From NCBI GenBank assembly GCA_964624395.1, contig CAZUWY010000001.1, positions 1 through 64,000 on the forward strand: a DNA stretch of 64,000 nt, written 5' to 3'. The translations under genes and the position numbers were made by a program. Below, piece after piece: positions 8,688 through 16,766 of the stretch. This stretch comes from UBA1046 sp964624395 (lineage in GTDB: Bacteria; Bacillota; Clostridia; Saccharofermentanales; DTU023). The notes beneath the pieces are model-generated. The model was given only the letters and a program-made list of their open reading frames with translations. It ran no database searches and was not told where the DNA came from. Every line of letters begins with the position of its first letter. Within the stretch, counting starts at the first letter, position 1.

Positions 8688-9676
8688 ATCTTGCCCTCCT
8701 CAACCGCAAAGCATGACACCCAGTGATCCTCTGCTATAACTGTAGGATGCGGCATTTCCAGATGACATCTCGGCATAACATATGGACAGCGGGGTGAAAA
8801 GCGGCAGCCAGCGGGTGGATTGTCATAATCAGGGATACGCCCCGGAATACCAGAGGAGATCCCCTTGCCGGTAAGTTTAGGCAGGCAGTCCATCAGAGCC
8901 ATTGTATAAGGATGTCTGGGCTGTTCAAAGACCGCTGCGGTATTGCCACCCTCCACTATCGATCCGGCGTACATAACATTGACCTCAGTGGTCACTTTGC
9001 GGATAACACCCAGAGAGTGCGTGACAAAAATAACTGACAAATCCTTTTCAGCGACCAGCTCATCAATGAGTCTTAAGATTTGATCCTGAATTGTCACATC
9101 AAGGGCTGTCCCCGGCTCATCAGCCAGGAGCAGCTGCTTTTCCGCCGCCAGAGCCATTGCGATGCAAACTCGCTGCCTCATGCCGCCCGAAAGCTGAAAG
9201 GGAAAAGATTTCATGATCCGGTCCGGATCTGCCAAAGAAACAGCCTGAAGTGACTCAATCGCTTTGGCATAGAGCTCATCTCTTTTGCAGTCTTTTAGTT
9301 TTTGTGCATATTTAAGGCTGATCAAAAATTGCTTCTCGATGGAAATAACAGGATTTAAGGCGCTGGAAGGGTCCTGAAAGATCATGCCGGCCCCTGTCCG
9401 ACGAAAGCTCTGCAGCTCTTCATAGGGCATATCCAGGACATTTTTACCCAGATACAGTATCTCACCGTTTTCAATCGTGGCATTTGACGGCAGGGCATTC
9501 AATATTGCCCGCATCGTTGTCGTCTTACCACAGCCCGACTCTCCCACCAGGCCAATACTCTTGCCCATGGGAACCGTAAGATTTACCTTCTCCAGCACAT
9601 GGGTGACGACATTAGCAACTGTATAAGAGACAGAAAGATCTCTAATCTCCAGAATATTTTTCTCTGAATTATTCAT
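8684..9676 (-). CDS. oppD: Oligopeptide/dipeptide ABC transporter ATP-binding protein (OppD-like)
   Basis: Second ATPase of the peptide importer, 330 residues. Walker A is GESGCGKTT, the Q-loop FQDPSSALNP, the signature LSGGMRQRVCIAMALA and Walker B LLLADEPGTALDV. The C-terminal extension has CRFSPRCPYVMPRC, the Cys pattern typical of OppD/DppD proteins. It overlaps oppC by one base upstream and oppF by four bases downstream, so the operon is translated as a tightly coupled block. Confidence 0.93.
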   Translation of the reverse strand: MNNSEKNILEIRDLSVSYTVANVVTHVLEKVNLTVPMGKSIGLVGESGCGKTTTMRAILNALPSNATIENGEILYLGKNVLDMPYEELQSFRRTGAGMIFQDPSSALNPVISIEKQFLISLKYAQKLKDCKRDELYAKAIESLQAVSLADPDRIMKSFPFQLSGGMRQRVCIAMALAAEKQLLLADEPGTALDVTIQDQILRLIDELVAEKDLSVIFVTHSLGVIRKVTTEVNVMYAGSIVEGGNTAAVFEQPRHPYTMALMDCLPKLTGKGISSGIPGRIPDYDNPPAGCRFSPRCPYVMPRCHLEMPHPTVIAEDHWVSCFAVEEGKI

Positions 9677-10542
9677 CAGCCGCCCTCCACCTTAAAAATA
9701 TTCCCCACGCCATCACCGATCAGATTAAAACCTAGCACAATCAAAATAATCATGACTGCGGGGAAAATTGTCAGCCACCACATATCGGGCAGAAATTTGA
9801 CACCATCATTAATCATATTGCCCAGGGCCGGTATAGGGGGCTGTTCACCCAGGCCAACAAAGCTCAAGGTAGCGCCCATAATGATTACATGCCCTATGTC
9901 CAATGTCATCTTGGTCAAAATCTGATCAAGAGTGTTGGGCAGAAATTCCTTAAAGATAATATGGCCCAGTCCCGCACCGGTGAGCTCTGCATAGGTGATA
10001 AAATTCTCGTTGCGCAGGGAAGATACCACGCCATAGGTGAGCCTGGCATACCAGGGCCACCACATAATGGTGATGGCGATCATCGAATTTTGCAGATTGG
10101 GTTTCATCACCGCGGCAATGGCCAGTGCTAAAACCAAAGGTGGTACGGAAAGGAAAATATCCACCAAGCGCATCAAGACAGTTTCGATCCAGCTGTCCCG
10201 ATAATATCCGGCCAGCACACCAACAACAAATCCGATCGGCACTGAGATGCCCAGAACAAGAATTCCCATTAAAAGCGTACTTTTCAAACTGAACAAAAGG
10301 CGGGAGAACACATCACGGCCGAGAGTGTCTGTGCCCATAATATGTACCCCGCTGGGCGGCAGCGAACTGTTGTCAAACTTGACAACCGCACCGGCATCTT
10401 CCGGGAAAGGAGCTATCAGGGGGGCAAAAATAGCGAGGAGGATTATAATACTGACAATAACCAGACCGAGAACGGAAACACCGCCGGCAGAAAACTTATA
10501 CCAATTTCTGATCATTGCTTCTTTGCGTTCAATCGTCATCAT
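9676..10542 (-). CDS. oppC: Peptide ABC transporter permease (OppC-like)
   Basis: Inner-membrane permease of 288 residues with about six hydrophobic helices. The N-terminal OppC segment precedes the GTDTLGRDVFSRLL motif characteristic of OppC/DppC proteins. The EAA-type cytoplasmic loop, which contacts the ATPases, reads AELTGAGLGHIIFKEFLPNT. A GGAGGGG site precedes tandem ATG codons. It lies between oppB (gap about 10 bases) and oppD. Confidence 0.92.
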   Translation of the reverse strand: MMTIERKEAMIRNWYKFSAGGVSVLGLVIVSIIILLAIFAPLIAPFPEDAGAVVKFDNSSLPPSGVHIMGTDTLGRDVFSRLLFSLKSTLLMGILVLGISVPIGFVVGVLAGYYRDSWIETVLMRLVDIFLSVPPLVLALAIAAVMKPNLQNSMIAITIMWWPWYARLTYGVVSSLRNENFITYAELTGAGLGHIIFKEFLPNTLDQILTKMTLDIGHVIIMGATLSFVGLGEQPPIPALGNMINDGVKFLPDMWWLTIFPAVMIILIVLGFNLIGDGVGNIFKVEGG

Positions 10543-10551
10543 CGCCCCCTC

Positions 10552-11574
10552 CTATCGAGCCTTGGCCTGTCTCATTCTGGGATCAAGTATCATGGCGCCG
10601 ATGTCAACCAGAATACTTGTACCAACAAAAGCCAGACCTATGATCAGCACAACTGCAACAACAGCATTGGCGTCTTTGTTTAGAATCGCCGTCATGCCAT
10701 AACTGGACAAACCCGGCCAGTTGAAGATTCTTTCCACCAGAAAGGCATTGCCAAATAAAGTGGCAAAATCCATGCCCATAACAGTAATGGTTGGAATCAC
10801 TGACGGCTTGAGCAGAAAATAACGGCTGATCTGCCGCTGCGGCACTCCTTGTGAAATGACCATGGTTATATAATCTTTATCTGCATTCTGCAGCATGCTG
10901 GAGCGGGTGATGCGGGCTTCCTGCATAGTTTTGCCCAAAGAGAGAGCCAGGGCAGGAAAGAGTAAATGCAAAAATGCATCCCAGGCGGCTGCAAACTGAC
11001 CGCCCAGCAGAGCATCCAGCACATGTAGGCCCGTAATGCTGGTTATTGTATATTGAGGGCTGATTCTGCCCCCGATCGTAGGCATTACGGGCAACCAGTA
11101 ACCGAAAATCAAAATAAATAGAACAGCAAAAACAAAAGTTGGCGTTGCCACAAAAATATAACCTAGAAATCTCGAGGTATAATCTGGCCATTTATTTTTA
11201 TGCTGGGCACTTATTACCCCCAAAAGAAGGGCAAAAAACAGGGGAGGAATTCCCGCCCAAAAGACCAATTCTATTGTCGCCGGAGCAAATTCCTTTATAT
11301 CCTGACTCACCTTGCGCTGAGTAACTGAAGAAATGCCGAAATCGCCCTGCACAGCATTGCCCAGCCAGTAAAAATATTGTACCGGGATACTCTTGTTTAA
11401 ATGATGCGTCTCCCGGTACTGCTCTATTACTTCTTCGGGAGCATTAGGACCAAGTGCTATCCTGGCGGGATCCCCGGGCACGGCTTTTACCAGCCCGAAC
11501 ACCACAATACTAAGACCGAGCAAAACCACAATTGAACTCGCCAGACGTCTTACAATGCTTTTGAATAGTAACAT
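10552..11574 (-). CDS. oppB: Peptide ABC transporter permease (OppB-like)
   Basis: First permease of the importer, 340 residues, with the OppB/DppB pattern. An N-terminal helix is followed by VKAVPGDPARIALGPNAPEE, then a periplasmic segment, five more helices and the coupling loop SQGVPQRQISRYFLLKP. The ATG was chosen because AAGGAGCAAGCG precedes it; an in-frame codon 18 residues earlier has no such site. It is separated from oppA by about 170 bases holding a long palindrome. Confidence 0.92.
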   Translation of the reverse strand: MLLFKSIVRRLASSIVVLLGLSIVVFGLVKAVPGDPARIALGPNAPEEVIEQYRETHHLNKSIPVQYFYWLGNAVQGDFGISSVTQRKVSQDIKEFAPATIELVFWAGIPPLFFALLLGVISAQHKNKWPDYTSRFLGYIFVATPTFVFAVLFILIFGYWLPVMPTIGGRISPQYTITSITGLHVLDALLGGQFAAAWDAFLHLLFPALALSLGKTMQEARITRSSMLQNADKDYITMVISQGVPQRQISRYFLLKPSVIPTITVMGMDFATLFGNAFLVERIFNWPGLSSYGMTAILNKDANAVVAVVLIIGLAFVGTSILVDIGAMILDPRMRQAKAR

Positions 11575-11673
11575 TCGCTTGCTCCTTATCTCGTCTTTAG
11601 TATCCCGATCAGGAGAGATAGATATCAATCGCCTGCAATCAGATACGAAACATTGCTCAACTGTTATTAAAGA

Positions 11674-11721
11674 TGTCTAGTCACCCCTTATCTGAATATT
11701 CGGATTGGGGATGACTAGACA
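11674..11721 (-). promoter_or_regulatory. Long stem-loop between oppA and oppB
   Basis: TGTCTAGTCA-CCCC (11674-11687) pairs with GGGG-A-TGACTAGACA (11707-11721): 14 base pairs with one bulge. The loop contains the inner near-palindrome ATCTGAATATTCGGAT. There is no U tract on the minus strand, so it does not look like a plain terminator. In the oppA-to-oppB direction it could protect the 3' end of oppA mRNA or attenuate reading into oppB, giving more binding protein than permease. That role is inference. Confidence 0.7.
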
Positions 11722-11748
11722 TGTCAAGATGCTACCTATTGCGTCTGG

Positions 11749-13434
11749 CTATTTCTTGTCGGGAAACACCTTAATATCGCGCATATAGAGAATATAGCCC
11801 ATAACCGGGATCTGTTCTTCAGGATTGCCTGCATTCCACTCTACGTAAGAAGCCTGGTAGGCAATGGGTTCCACCAGTTCAACCAGAGGAATCATCACAC
11901 ATTCATCAGCCAGATAATCTTGGATCTCCTGGTATTTTTTAACGCGTTCTTGCTCGTCAATGATGGTGATGGATTCATCAATCATGGCGTCCAGCTTGTC
12001 GTCATTAATCCAGCTGCAGTTTTGCCAGGTGCCAACTTCCTTGGAGCGGATAGCTGACATCAGGACTGAACCAGCTTCAGAATAGTCGCCGGTGAAAACT
12101 GTGGTTGTCACATGAGGGGTGGTGTCTTTTGCGGAGGCATTTTCCACCACTTTGGCCCAGGGAGTCTTGACCACTTCAACATTCATGCCCACCTGAGTGG
12201 CCACTGCCTGAATTAAAAGTGCCAGTTTCTCGCGGTCCGGTGTTTCTGCAATCCAGCAGACTTCGATCGGATAATCGTTGAGATTGTCCTTATATTTGGA
12301 AAGAGCAATCTCTTCTTCCACCTTGCCAAGGTTAAAGGTGAAATCATACATCTTTTTATGTCCGAGCAAAGTCTTGGAAATAATGCTGTCGGCCTGCGGA
12401 GATCCAGGGAAGATAGTATTGCTGACAACATCATAATCCATCATATAAGCTAGAGCTTTTCTAATATGAGCATCATCCAGGGGGGCTTTGGCATTATTCA
12501 AAATAAGAAAGGCAATATTGCCACCCATGGTGTTCATAATTTCCACGCCTTCCATCTCACTCATAGCCTGATTGGTTTCAGAGCTCTGGTAAGAGTCGGC
12601 GATCTCAATTTCTTTTCTTTGCATCATGGTTTTGACTGTAACTGATTCGTTTGAGCCAATAGCCTTGAATGCTTTGGGATTGTCAGGATCAATGCCGGCC
12701 CAGTATTCGGGGAAGACTTCACAGTAAACATGTGAATTAGCAGCGTACTCTTTCACTTGGTAGGGGCCGCTGCCGGCATCATTTTCAAGCAGGAAAGCTT
12801 TGCCATAGTCACCTTGATCTCCGTAGCTGCCCTCGGCATGATTGGCCTTGACCAGCTCACTGTCCAGAATATAAAGTCTGACCAGAGCAGCGGACAAAGT
12901 ACCGTTACGCGTCTTGCATCTGAACTCAACAGTGGTTTCATCAAGGGCAACAGCTTCTTCAACAGTTGAACTGAAAAGATAGCCAAAACCTTCGCCCACT
13001 GTGAGCATGCGATCCATGGTGTAAACAACATCATCTGCGGTTAAAGGATTACCGCTGTGGAATTTTATATCGTCACGAATTTTGAATGTCCAGACCAGTC
13101 CGTCCTCTGATACATCCCATTCTGTCGCAACCCAAGGCTCAACTCCCCCGTCCTTGTTGGGCATTACGAATGGATCGTAGACATTAACCAATATGCTCGA
13201 TGTGCCAAAATCTGAGCCCGCTCCGGGATCAATCTTGGGCGTTGCTGTCAATGTGTAGCGGATGATGCTTTCATCATCCCCGCTCGTTGTCGTATCTTCC
13301 GGCTTTTCATCTTTGCCTGCTTCAGCTGCGGTTTCTTTTGTATCGTCTTGCGGTTTGCTTGTATCTTGGCTGCAGGCAGCAAGAACAGACAAAAGTAGGG
13401 CAATACAGAGAAGCCAAACTACTTTCTTTCTCAT
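11749..13434 (-). CDS. oppA: Peptide ABC transporter substrate-binding lipoprotein (OppA/DppA-like)
   Basis: Extracytoplasmic receptor of family 5 solute-binding proteins, 561 residues. A signal peptide ends in the lipobox VLAAC at about residue 21, followed by a Ser/Thr/Glu-rich linker. The mature part has the family pattern, including the segment around residue 120 reading FKIRDDIKFHSGNPLTADDVVYTMDR. A strong AAAGGAGG site precedes the ATG. It is the first gene of the opp block and diverges from a LysR-type regulator, with its probable -10 inside an inverted repeat. Substrate class (peptide, dipeptide or other) is inferred from the downstream dipeptidase. Confidence 0.92.
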   Translation of the reverse strand: MRKKVVWLLCIALLLSVLAACSQDTSKPQDDTKETAAEAGKDEKPEDTTTSGDDESIIRYTLTATPKIDPGAGSDFGTSSILVNVYDPFVMPNKDGGVEPWVATEWDVSEDGLVWTFKIRDDIKFHSGNPLTADDVVYTMDRMLTVGEGFGYLFSSTVEEAVALDETTVEFRCKTRNGTLSAALVRLYILDSELVKANHAEGSYGDQGDYGKAFLLENDAGSGPYQVKEYAANSHVYCEVFPEYWAGIDPDNPKAFKAIGSNESVTVKTMMQRKEIEIADSYQSSETNQAMSEMEGVEIMNTMGGNIAFLILNNAKAPLDDAHIRKALAYMMDYDVVSNTIFPGSPQADSIISKTLLGHKKMYDFTFNLGKVEEEIALSKYKDNLNDYPIEVCWIAETPDREKLALLIQAVATQVGMNVEVVKTPWAKVVENASAKDTTPHVTTTVFTGDYSEAGSVLMSAIRSKEVGTWQNCSWINDDKLDAMIDESITIIDEQERVKKYQEIQDYLADECVMIPLVELVEPIAYQASYVEWNAGNPEEQIPVMGYILYMRDIKVFPDKK

Positions 13435-13453
13435 GGGGAAACCTCCTTTAGGC

Positions 13454-13477
13454 TATACTATTTGGGGATTATAGTAT
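13454..13477. promoter_or_regulatory. Inverted repeat over the opp promoter, candidate LysR-type operator
   Basis: TATACTAT (13454-13461) and ATAGTAT (13471-13477) form a 7-bp inverted repeat with a 9-base spacer, just upstream of oppA. On the minus strand it overlaps TATAAT (13473-13468), the best -10 box for the opp operon. The divergent LysR gene starts about 100 bases away. Because TATACTAT also occurs in the tRNA promoter, part of this could simply be -10 sequence. Confidence 0.5.
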
Positions 13478-13577
13478 GTAGAAATGTGTCCGATGTACGT
13501 TTATTGTATCATTTTTGCTATACTGCAATTGATTAAAAATCATTATCACTGAATAAAATCTACTTATAGAGGATGAA

Positions 13578-14489
13578 ATGCTTAATAACAAATTGCTTAC
13601 TTTCTTGAGTCTTTGCCAGACTAAGAGCTTTACAAAAGCGGCTGAACTTCTGCATATTACACAGCCCGCAGTATCTCAGCAGATCAAGGCTTTGGAAGAA
13701 GAGTATAAAACCAAGTTATACTTTTGTGAAGGTCGCGAGGTTAATCTCACTCCTGCCGGCCTTTATCTTTTTCAGTTCGCCAATTCTATCTATCTTGATT
13801 CCCTGCGCATGAGAGAACAACTGACCGCAGTCAGGTCCGACCCCATGGAGCTGCGCATCGGAGCTGAGCTTTCAACCGGGGAATCATTTCTGCCTGATCT
13901 GCTGGTCGCCTTTATCAAGTCAAACCCGGATCATGAGATCTCGGTGATCATTGAAAACTCCTCCACCCTGTCGCGCAAGCTGGAAGACGGGGAACTTGAT
14001 TTTTTAATCATTGACGAATCCTTCTCCAAAGCAGAGTTTGAGTTTTACCCTCTCTGTAACGGCACTACAGTCTGCGTCTGTCCCGCTGAGCATCCGTTGG
14101 CAGACAAAGAGGTAGAGATAGAAGAGCTTTACGATAATACGCTGATAATGTCTGTCAAGGGAACTCCCTCCAGGAAACGGCTGGATACGATTTTTCAAGA
14201 AAACGGCATTTCTGCCTATTCTTTTCCCCGCCGAATTGAAATCTCCAACAGCCTTACTGTCGTCAAGCAGTTAATTAAAAACAATGTTGGCATTGCCTTT
14301 CACTATAAAAGTGCAGTCTCCAGAGAATTAAACAGTGGTTTTTTCAAGCAGATAAAAATCAAGGGCTTTTTCGAGCAGCATTCATATAACCTGGTCGCTG
14401 TGCGCAACAGCTATTTTCGCCCCTCCCATGTTTCCTTCATTCAGTTTTGCCAGGATTTTCTGAGCAAGATGGATATCTGCATAAATTAA
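13578..14489 (+). CDS. LysR-family transcriptional regulator
   Basis: A 303-residue LysR-type regulator. The winged helix-turn-helix occupies residues 1-60 with FTKAAELLHITQPAVSQQIKALEE. The rest is the two-lobed effector-binding domain from about residue 88, including LVAFIKSNPDHEISVIIEN and NVGIAFHYKSAV. A GAGG site precedes the ATG. It is transcribed away from oppABCDF across a 143-base gap with a candidate operator, so control of peptide uptake is the likely role. The effector is unknown. Confidence 0.92.
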   Translation: MLNNKLLTFLSLCQTKSFTKAAELLHITQPAVSQQIKALEEEYKTKLYFCEGREVNLTPAGLYLFQFANSIYLDSLRMREQLTAVRSDPMELRIGAELSTGESFLPDLLVAFIKSNPDHEISVIIENSSTLSRKLEDGELDFLIIDESFSKAEFEFYPLCNGTTVCVCPAEHPLADKEVEIEELYDNTLIMSVKGTPSRKRLDTIFQENGISAYSFPRRIEISNSLTVVKQLIKNNVGIAFHYKSAVSRELNSGFFKQIKIKGFFEQHSYNLVAVRNSYFRPSHVSFIQFCQDFLSKMDICIN

Positions 14490-14490
14490 A

Positions 14491-14557
14491 GGCTGCCCGG
14501 GAGTTTATCCAGAGCAGCCTCAAAATTTTTTAGCGGCCTGCCCAGAGCAGGTCTTTT
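14491..14557. terminator. Two hairpins between the LysR gene and tryptophanase
   Basis: GGCTGC (14491-14496)/GCAGCC (14514-14519) and CCTGC (14537-14541)/GCAGG (14547-14551) lie between converging genes. The second is followed on the plus strand by TCTTTTGTTTTTT. Read from the tryptophanase side, it is followed after a few bases by an A/T run. They probably terminate both transcripts. Confidence 0.7.
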
Positions 14558-14562
14558 GTTTT

Positions 14563-15942
14563 TTATTCCAGAGGTTCCAGCCTGGCGGTGAAATGACGCA
14601 GAACCTGTGTCTGCCAGACAATCCTATAGCCTTTCAGACTATGAGCTTTTTCACTCACAGTAATTAATGTCTTGGCAATATGATCTAAATGAGCCTGCGT
14701 ATAGACTCTCCTAGGAATGCAAAAGCGGGCAAATTCAAGTTCTGCTTCCAGCTGTTCGCCGGTTTCAGGATCTAAATCCAGCATAAAGCTGCCGATATCG
14801 CAGCCACGTATGCCCCCCTCCAGATAGGCTTCAATAACAAGCGCCTGGCCCGGGAACTGGTAATAGGCAATCTGCGGCAGGATTTTTCTGGCATCAACAA
14901 AGACTGCATGGCCTCCGGTGGGATATTGAATCGGCACACCGCCAGCCCGCAATTTATCGCCTAGATATCTGATCTGCCCCAGCCGATAGGCCAAATAATC
15001 TTCGTCGATGGCTTCATAAAGTCCGATTGCCAATGCCTCCAAATCACGTCCGGCTAAGCCGCCGTATGTCAAAAAGCCTTCATAGGGCACTGTCAGCGCC
15101 TGAATTTTGGTAAACAGATCCTGATCATCCCTGACCCCGATCAGCCCTCCCATATTGACAATGCCGTCTTTTTTAGCGGACATGGTGAAGCAATCGGCGT
15201 AACCAAACATTTCTCTGGTGATATCGAGAATACTGTGCTCAGCATAGCCTTCCTCGCGCTCCTTGATGAACATGGCGTTTTCAGCAAATCTAGCTCCGTC
15301 GATGGTCAAAACAATGCCGTATTCTCCGGCAATCTCAGACACTTCACGCATATTCGCCATCGAGACAGGCTGGCCACCGGCAGAGTTATTGGTAATTGTC
15401 ATGACAATTACGCCTATGTTTTCTGCTCCCTTGTCCACAATGAATTTTCTCAGCCTTTCACAATCCATATTGCCTTTGAAGGGATGGACAGTCTCCGTCT
15501 CATGGGCAGTCTCATCGACCAGATCAACCGGTTTGGCTTTACAGAGATTTATATGGCCGCGGGTGGTGTCAAAATGCGTATTGGCTACAGAATACTGGCC
15601 TTCTTTGAGTAGGCAGGGATAAAGAATCTTTTCAGCAGCCCTGCCCTGATGCACCGGCTGGACATAACGGCAGGCAAAGATATCTCTGACCGTATCTCTT
15701 AATTTAAAATAGCTGTCTGCACCGGCATAACTTTCGTCTCCAATCATCATTCCTGCCCATTGATCATCGCTCATGGCGTTGGTTCCGCTGTCTGTCAAAA
15801 GATCTATATAGACTGCTTTGCTTGGCAGAGCAAACATATTGTAATTGGCTTTTTTGATGGCTTCTGCTCTTTCTGCTCTACTGCTTTTATTCAATCGTTC
15901 AACCATCTTGATCCGAAAAGGTTCTGCGATATAGTTCGACAT
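14563..15942 (-). CDS. tnaA: Tryptophanase
   Basis: A PLP enzyme that splits tryptophan into indole, pyruvate and ammonia; 459 residues from the ATG after AAGGAAATAAG. The Schiff-base lysine lies in SAKKDGIVNMGG, the PLP aspartate region is TIDGARFAENA, and LTDSGTNAMS and THFDTTRGH match both tryptophanase and tyrosine phenol-lyase. Two positions favour tryptophanase. The C-terminus reads VLRHFTARL, with the His found in TnaA (Phe in tyrosine phenol-lyase). GCDIGSF has Ile where tyrosine phenol-lyase has its phenol-binding Arg. It stands near peptide uptake genes, fitting use of imported amino acids as carbon and nitrogen sources. Confidence 0.88.
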   Translation of the reverse strand: MSNYIAEPFRIKMVERLNKSSRAERAEAIKKANYNMFALPSKAVYIDLLTDSGTNAMSDDQWAGMMIGDESYAGADSYFKLRDTVRDIFACRYVQPVHQGRAAEKILYPCLLKEGQYSVANTHFDTTRGHINLCKAKPVDLVDETAHETETVHPFKGNMDCERLRKFIVDKGAENIGVIVMTITNNSAGGQPVSMANMREVSEIAGEYGIVLTIDGARFAENAMFIKEREEGYAEHSILDITREMFGYADCFTMSAKKDGIVNMGGLIGVRDDQDLFTKIQALTVPYEGFLTYGGLAGRDLEALAIGLYEAIDEDYLAYRLGQIRYLGDKLRAGGVPIQYPTGGHAVFVDARKILPQIAYYQFPGQALVIEAYLEGGIRGCDIGSFMLDLDPETGEQLEAELEFARFCIPRRVYTQAHLDHIAKTLITVSEKAHSLKGYRIVWQTQVLRHFTARLEPLE

Positions 15943-16038
15943 CTTATTTCCTTTCTTCTGACTTGAGCTACAGATTTTCTCTATCTTCTGCATTAATGCA
16001 GTACTTGCAGTTTAAATGACAGTTCTTCTCTAGAAGGA

Positions 16039-16632
16039 CTAAACCTCACCGAGCGGCCAGATAGGTTTCTTATACAGCTCATTTAACACCTGAGCCAGGC
16101 CGGCATAGATGGCAGAGAAGCCGCAGATAATACCTTCGAAGCCAGCTATCCTTGTAATGATTTCGCTGCCGGTAAAATCACCAAGAGCCAGCAGGGCAAA
16201 CAAGATGGTCAGCGAGCCAAAGACAAATTGCAAAGCTTTATTTAATTTCAAAGTGCCAATAAACATAACTCCGGTAAAAATTCCCCACATTAAAAGATAA
16301 AAGCCCATCGCATTGGCACAGGCTCCGTCAACAGTACAAATATCCGGCATAATCAAAAGAGCAACCAGCGAAAGCCAGAAAAGGCCGTAGGAAGTAAAAG
16401 CCGTCGTCCCGAAGGTATTATTTTTCTTCCACTCCATAATGCCCGCAATCACCTGGGCCAAGCCGCCGTAAAAAATACCCATGGCCAGAATCATTGAACT
16501 CATCGGTATGAAGCCGGCATTATGAATATTCAACAGCACTGTGGTCATGCCAAAGCCCAACAAGCCCAAAGGGGCTGGGTTTGATGTGTTGTCTTTGATC
16601 GTGACAAAATTTCCTGCATCATTTTTATCCAT
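16039..16632 (-). CDS. satP: Acetate/succinate transporter, GPR1/FUN34/YaaH (SatP) family
   Basis: A 197-residue membrane protein with six predicted helices and the family motif NPAPLGLLGFG near residue 19. Further family landmarks are an Asn/Gly-rich first helix, GLAQVIAGIMEWKKNNTFG and a last-helix AIYAGLAQVLNELY. SatP proteins carry acetate and succinate with protons. A strong AAAAGGAGA site precedes the ATG. It lies about 100 bases upstream of the tryptophanase start on the same strand, so it could be cotranscribed, although the link between acetate export and tryptophan breakdown is only suggestive. Confidence 0.9.
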   Translation of the reverse strand: MDKNDAGNFVTIKDNTSNPAPLGLLGFGMTTVLLNIHNAGFIPMSSMILAMGIFYGGLAQVIAGIMEWKKNNTFGTTAFTSYGLFWLSLVALLIMPDICTVDGACANAMGFYLLMWGIFTGVMFIGTLKLNKALQFVFGSLTILFALLALGDFTGSEIITRIAGFEGIICGFSAIYAGLAQVLNELYKKPIWPLGEV

Positions 16633-16710
16633 TAAAAATGTCTCCTTTTAATTAATTGTTCTCCATTATAGCAAAGGTCTGCTTCACTTATACTTTTTAT
16701 CTTAACTGCC

Positions 16711-16747
16711 AGAAAAAATCCGGCCGGGAAAAATTCTCAGCCGGATT
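16711..16747 (-). terminator. Terminator of the serine operon
   Basis: AATCCGGC (16717-16724) pairs with GCCGGATT (16740-16747). On the minus strand the hairpin is followed by a run of six T, and it sits 20 bases after the stop codon of the DUF1015 gene. It is a textbook intrinsic terminator for this operon. Confidence 0.88.
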
Positions 16748-16766
16748 ATCCGGAAATACAAATATT

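Noticed and set aside
14563..15942. Tyrosine phenol-lyase
   Set aside because: The residues at the two diagnostic positions are those of tryptophanase (His near the C-terminus, Ile instead of Arg in the substrate loop).
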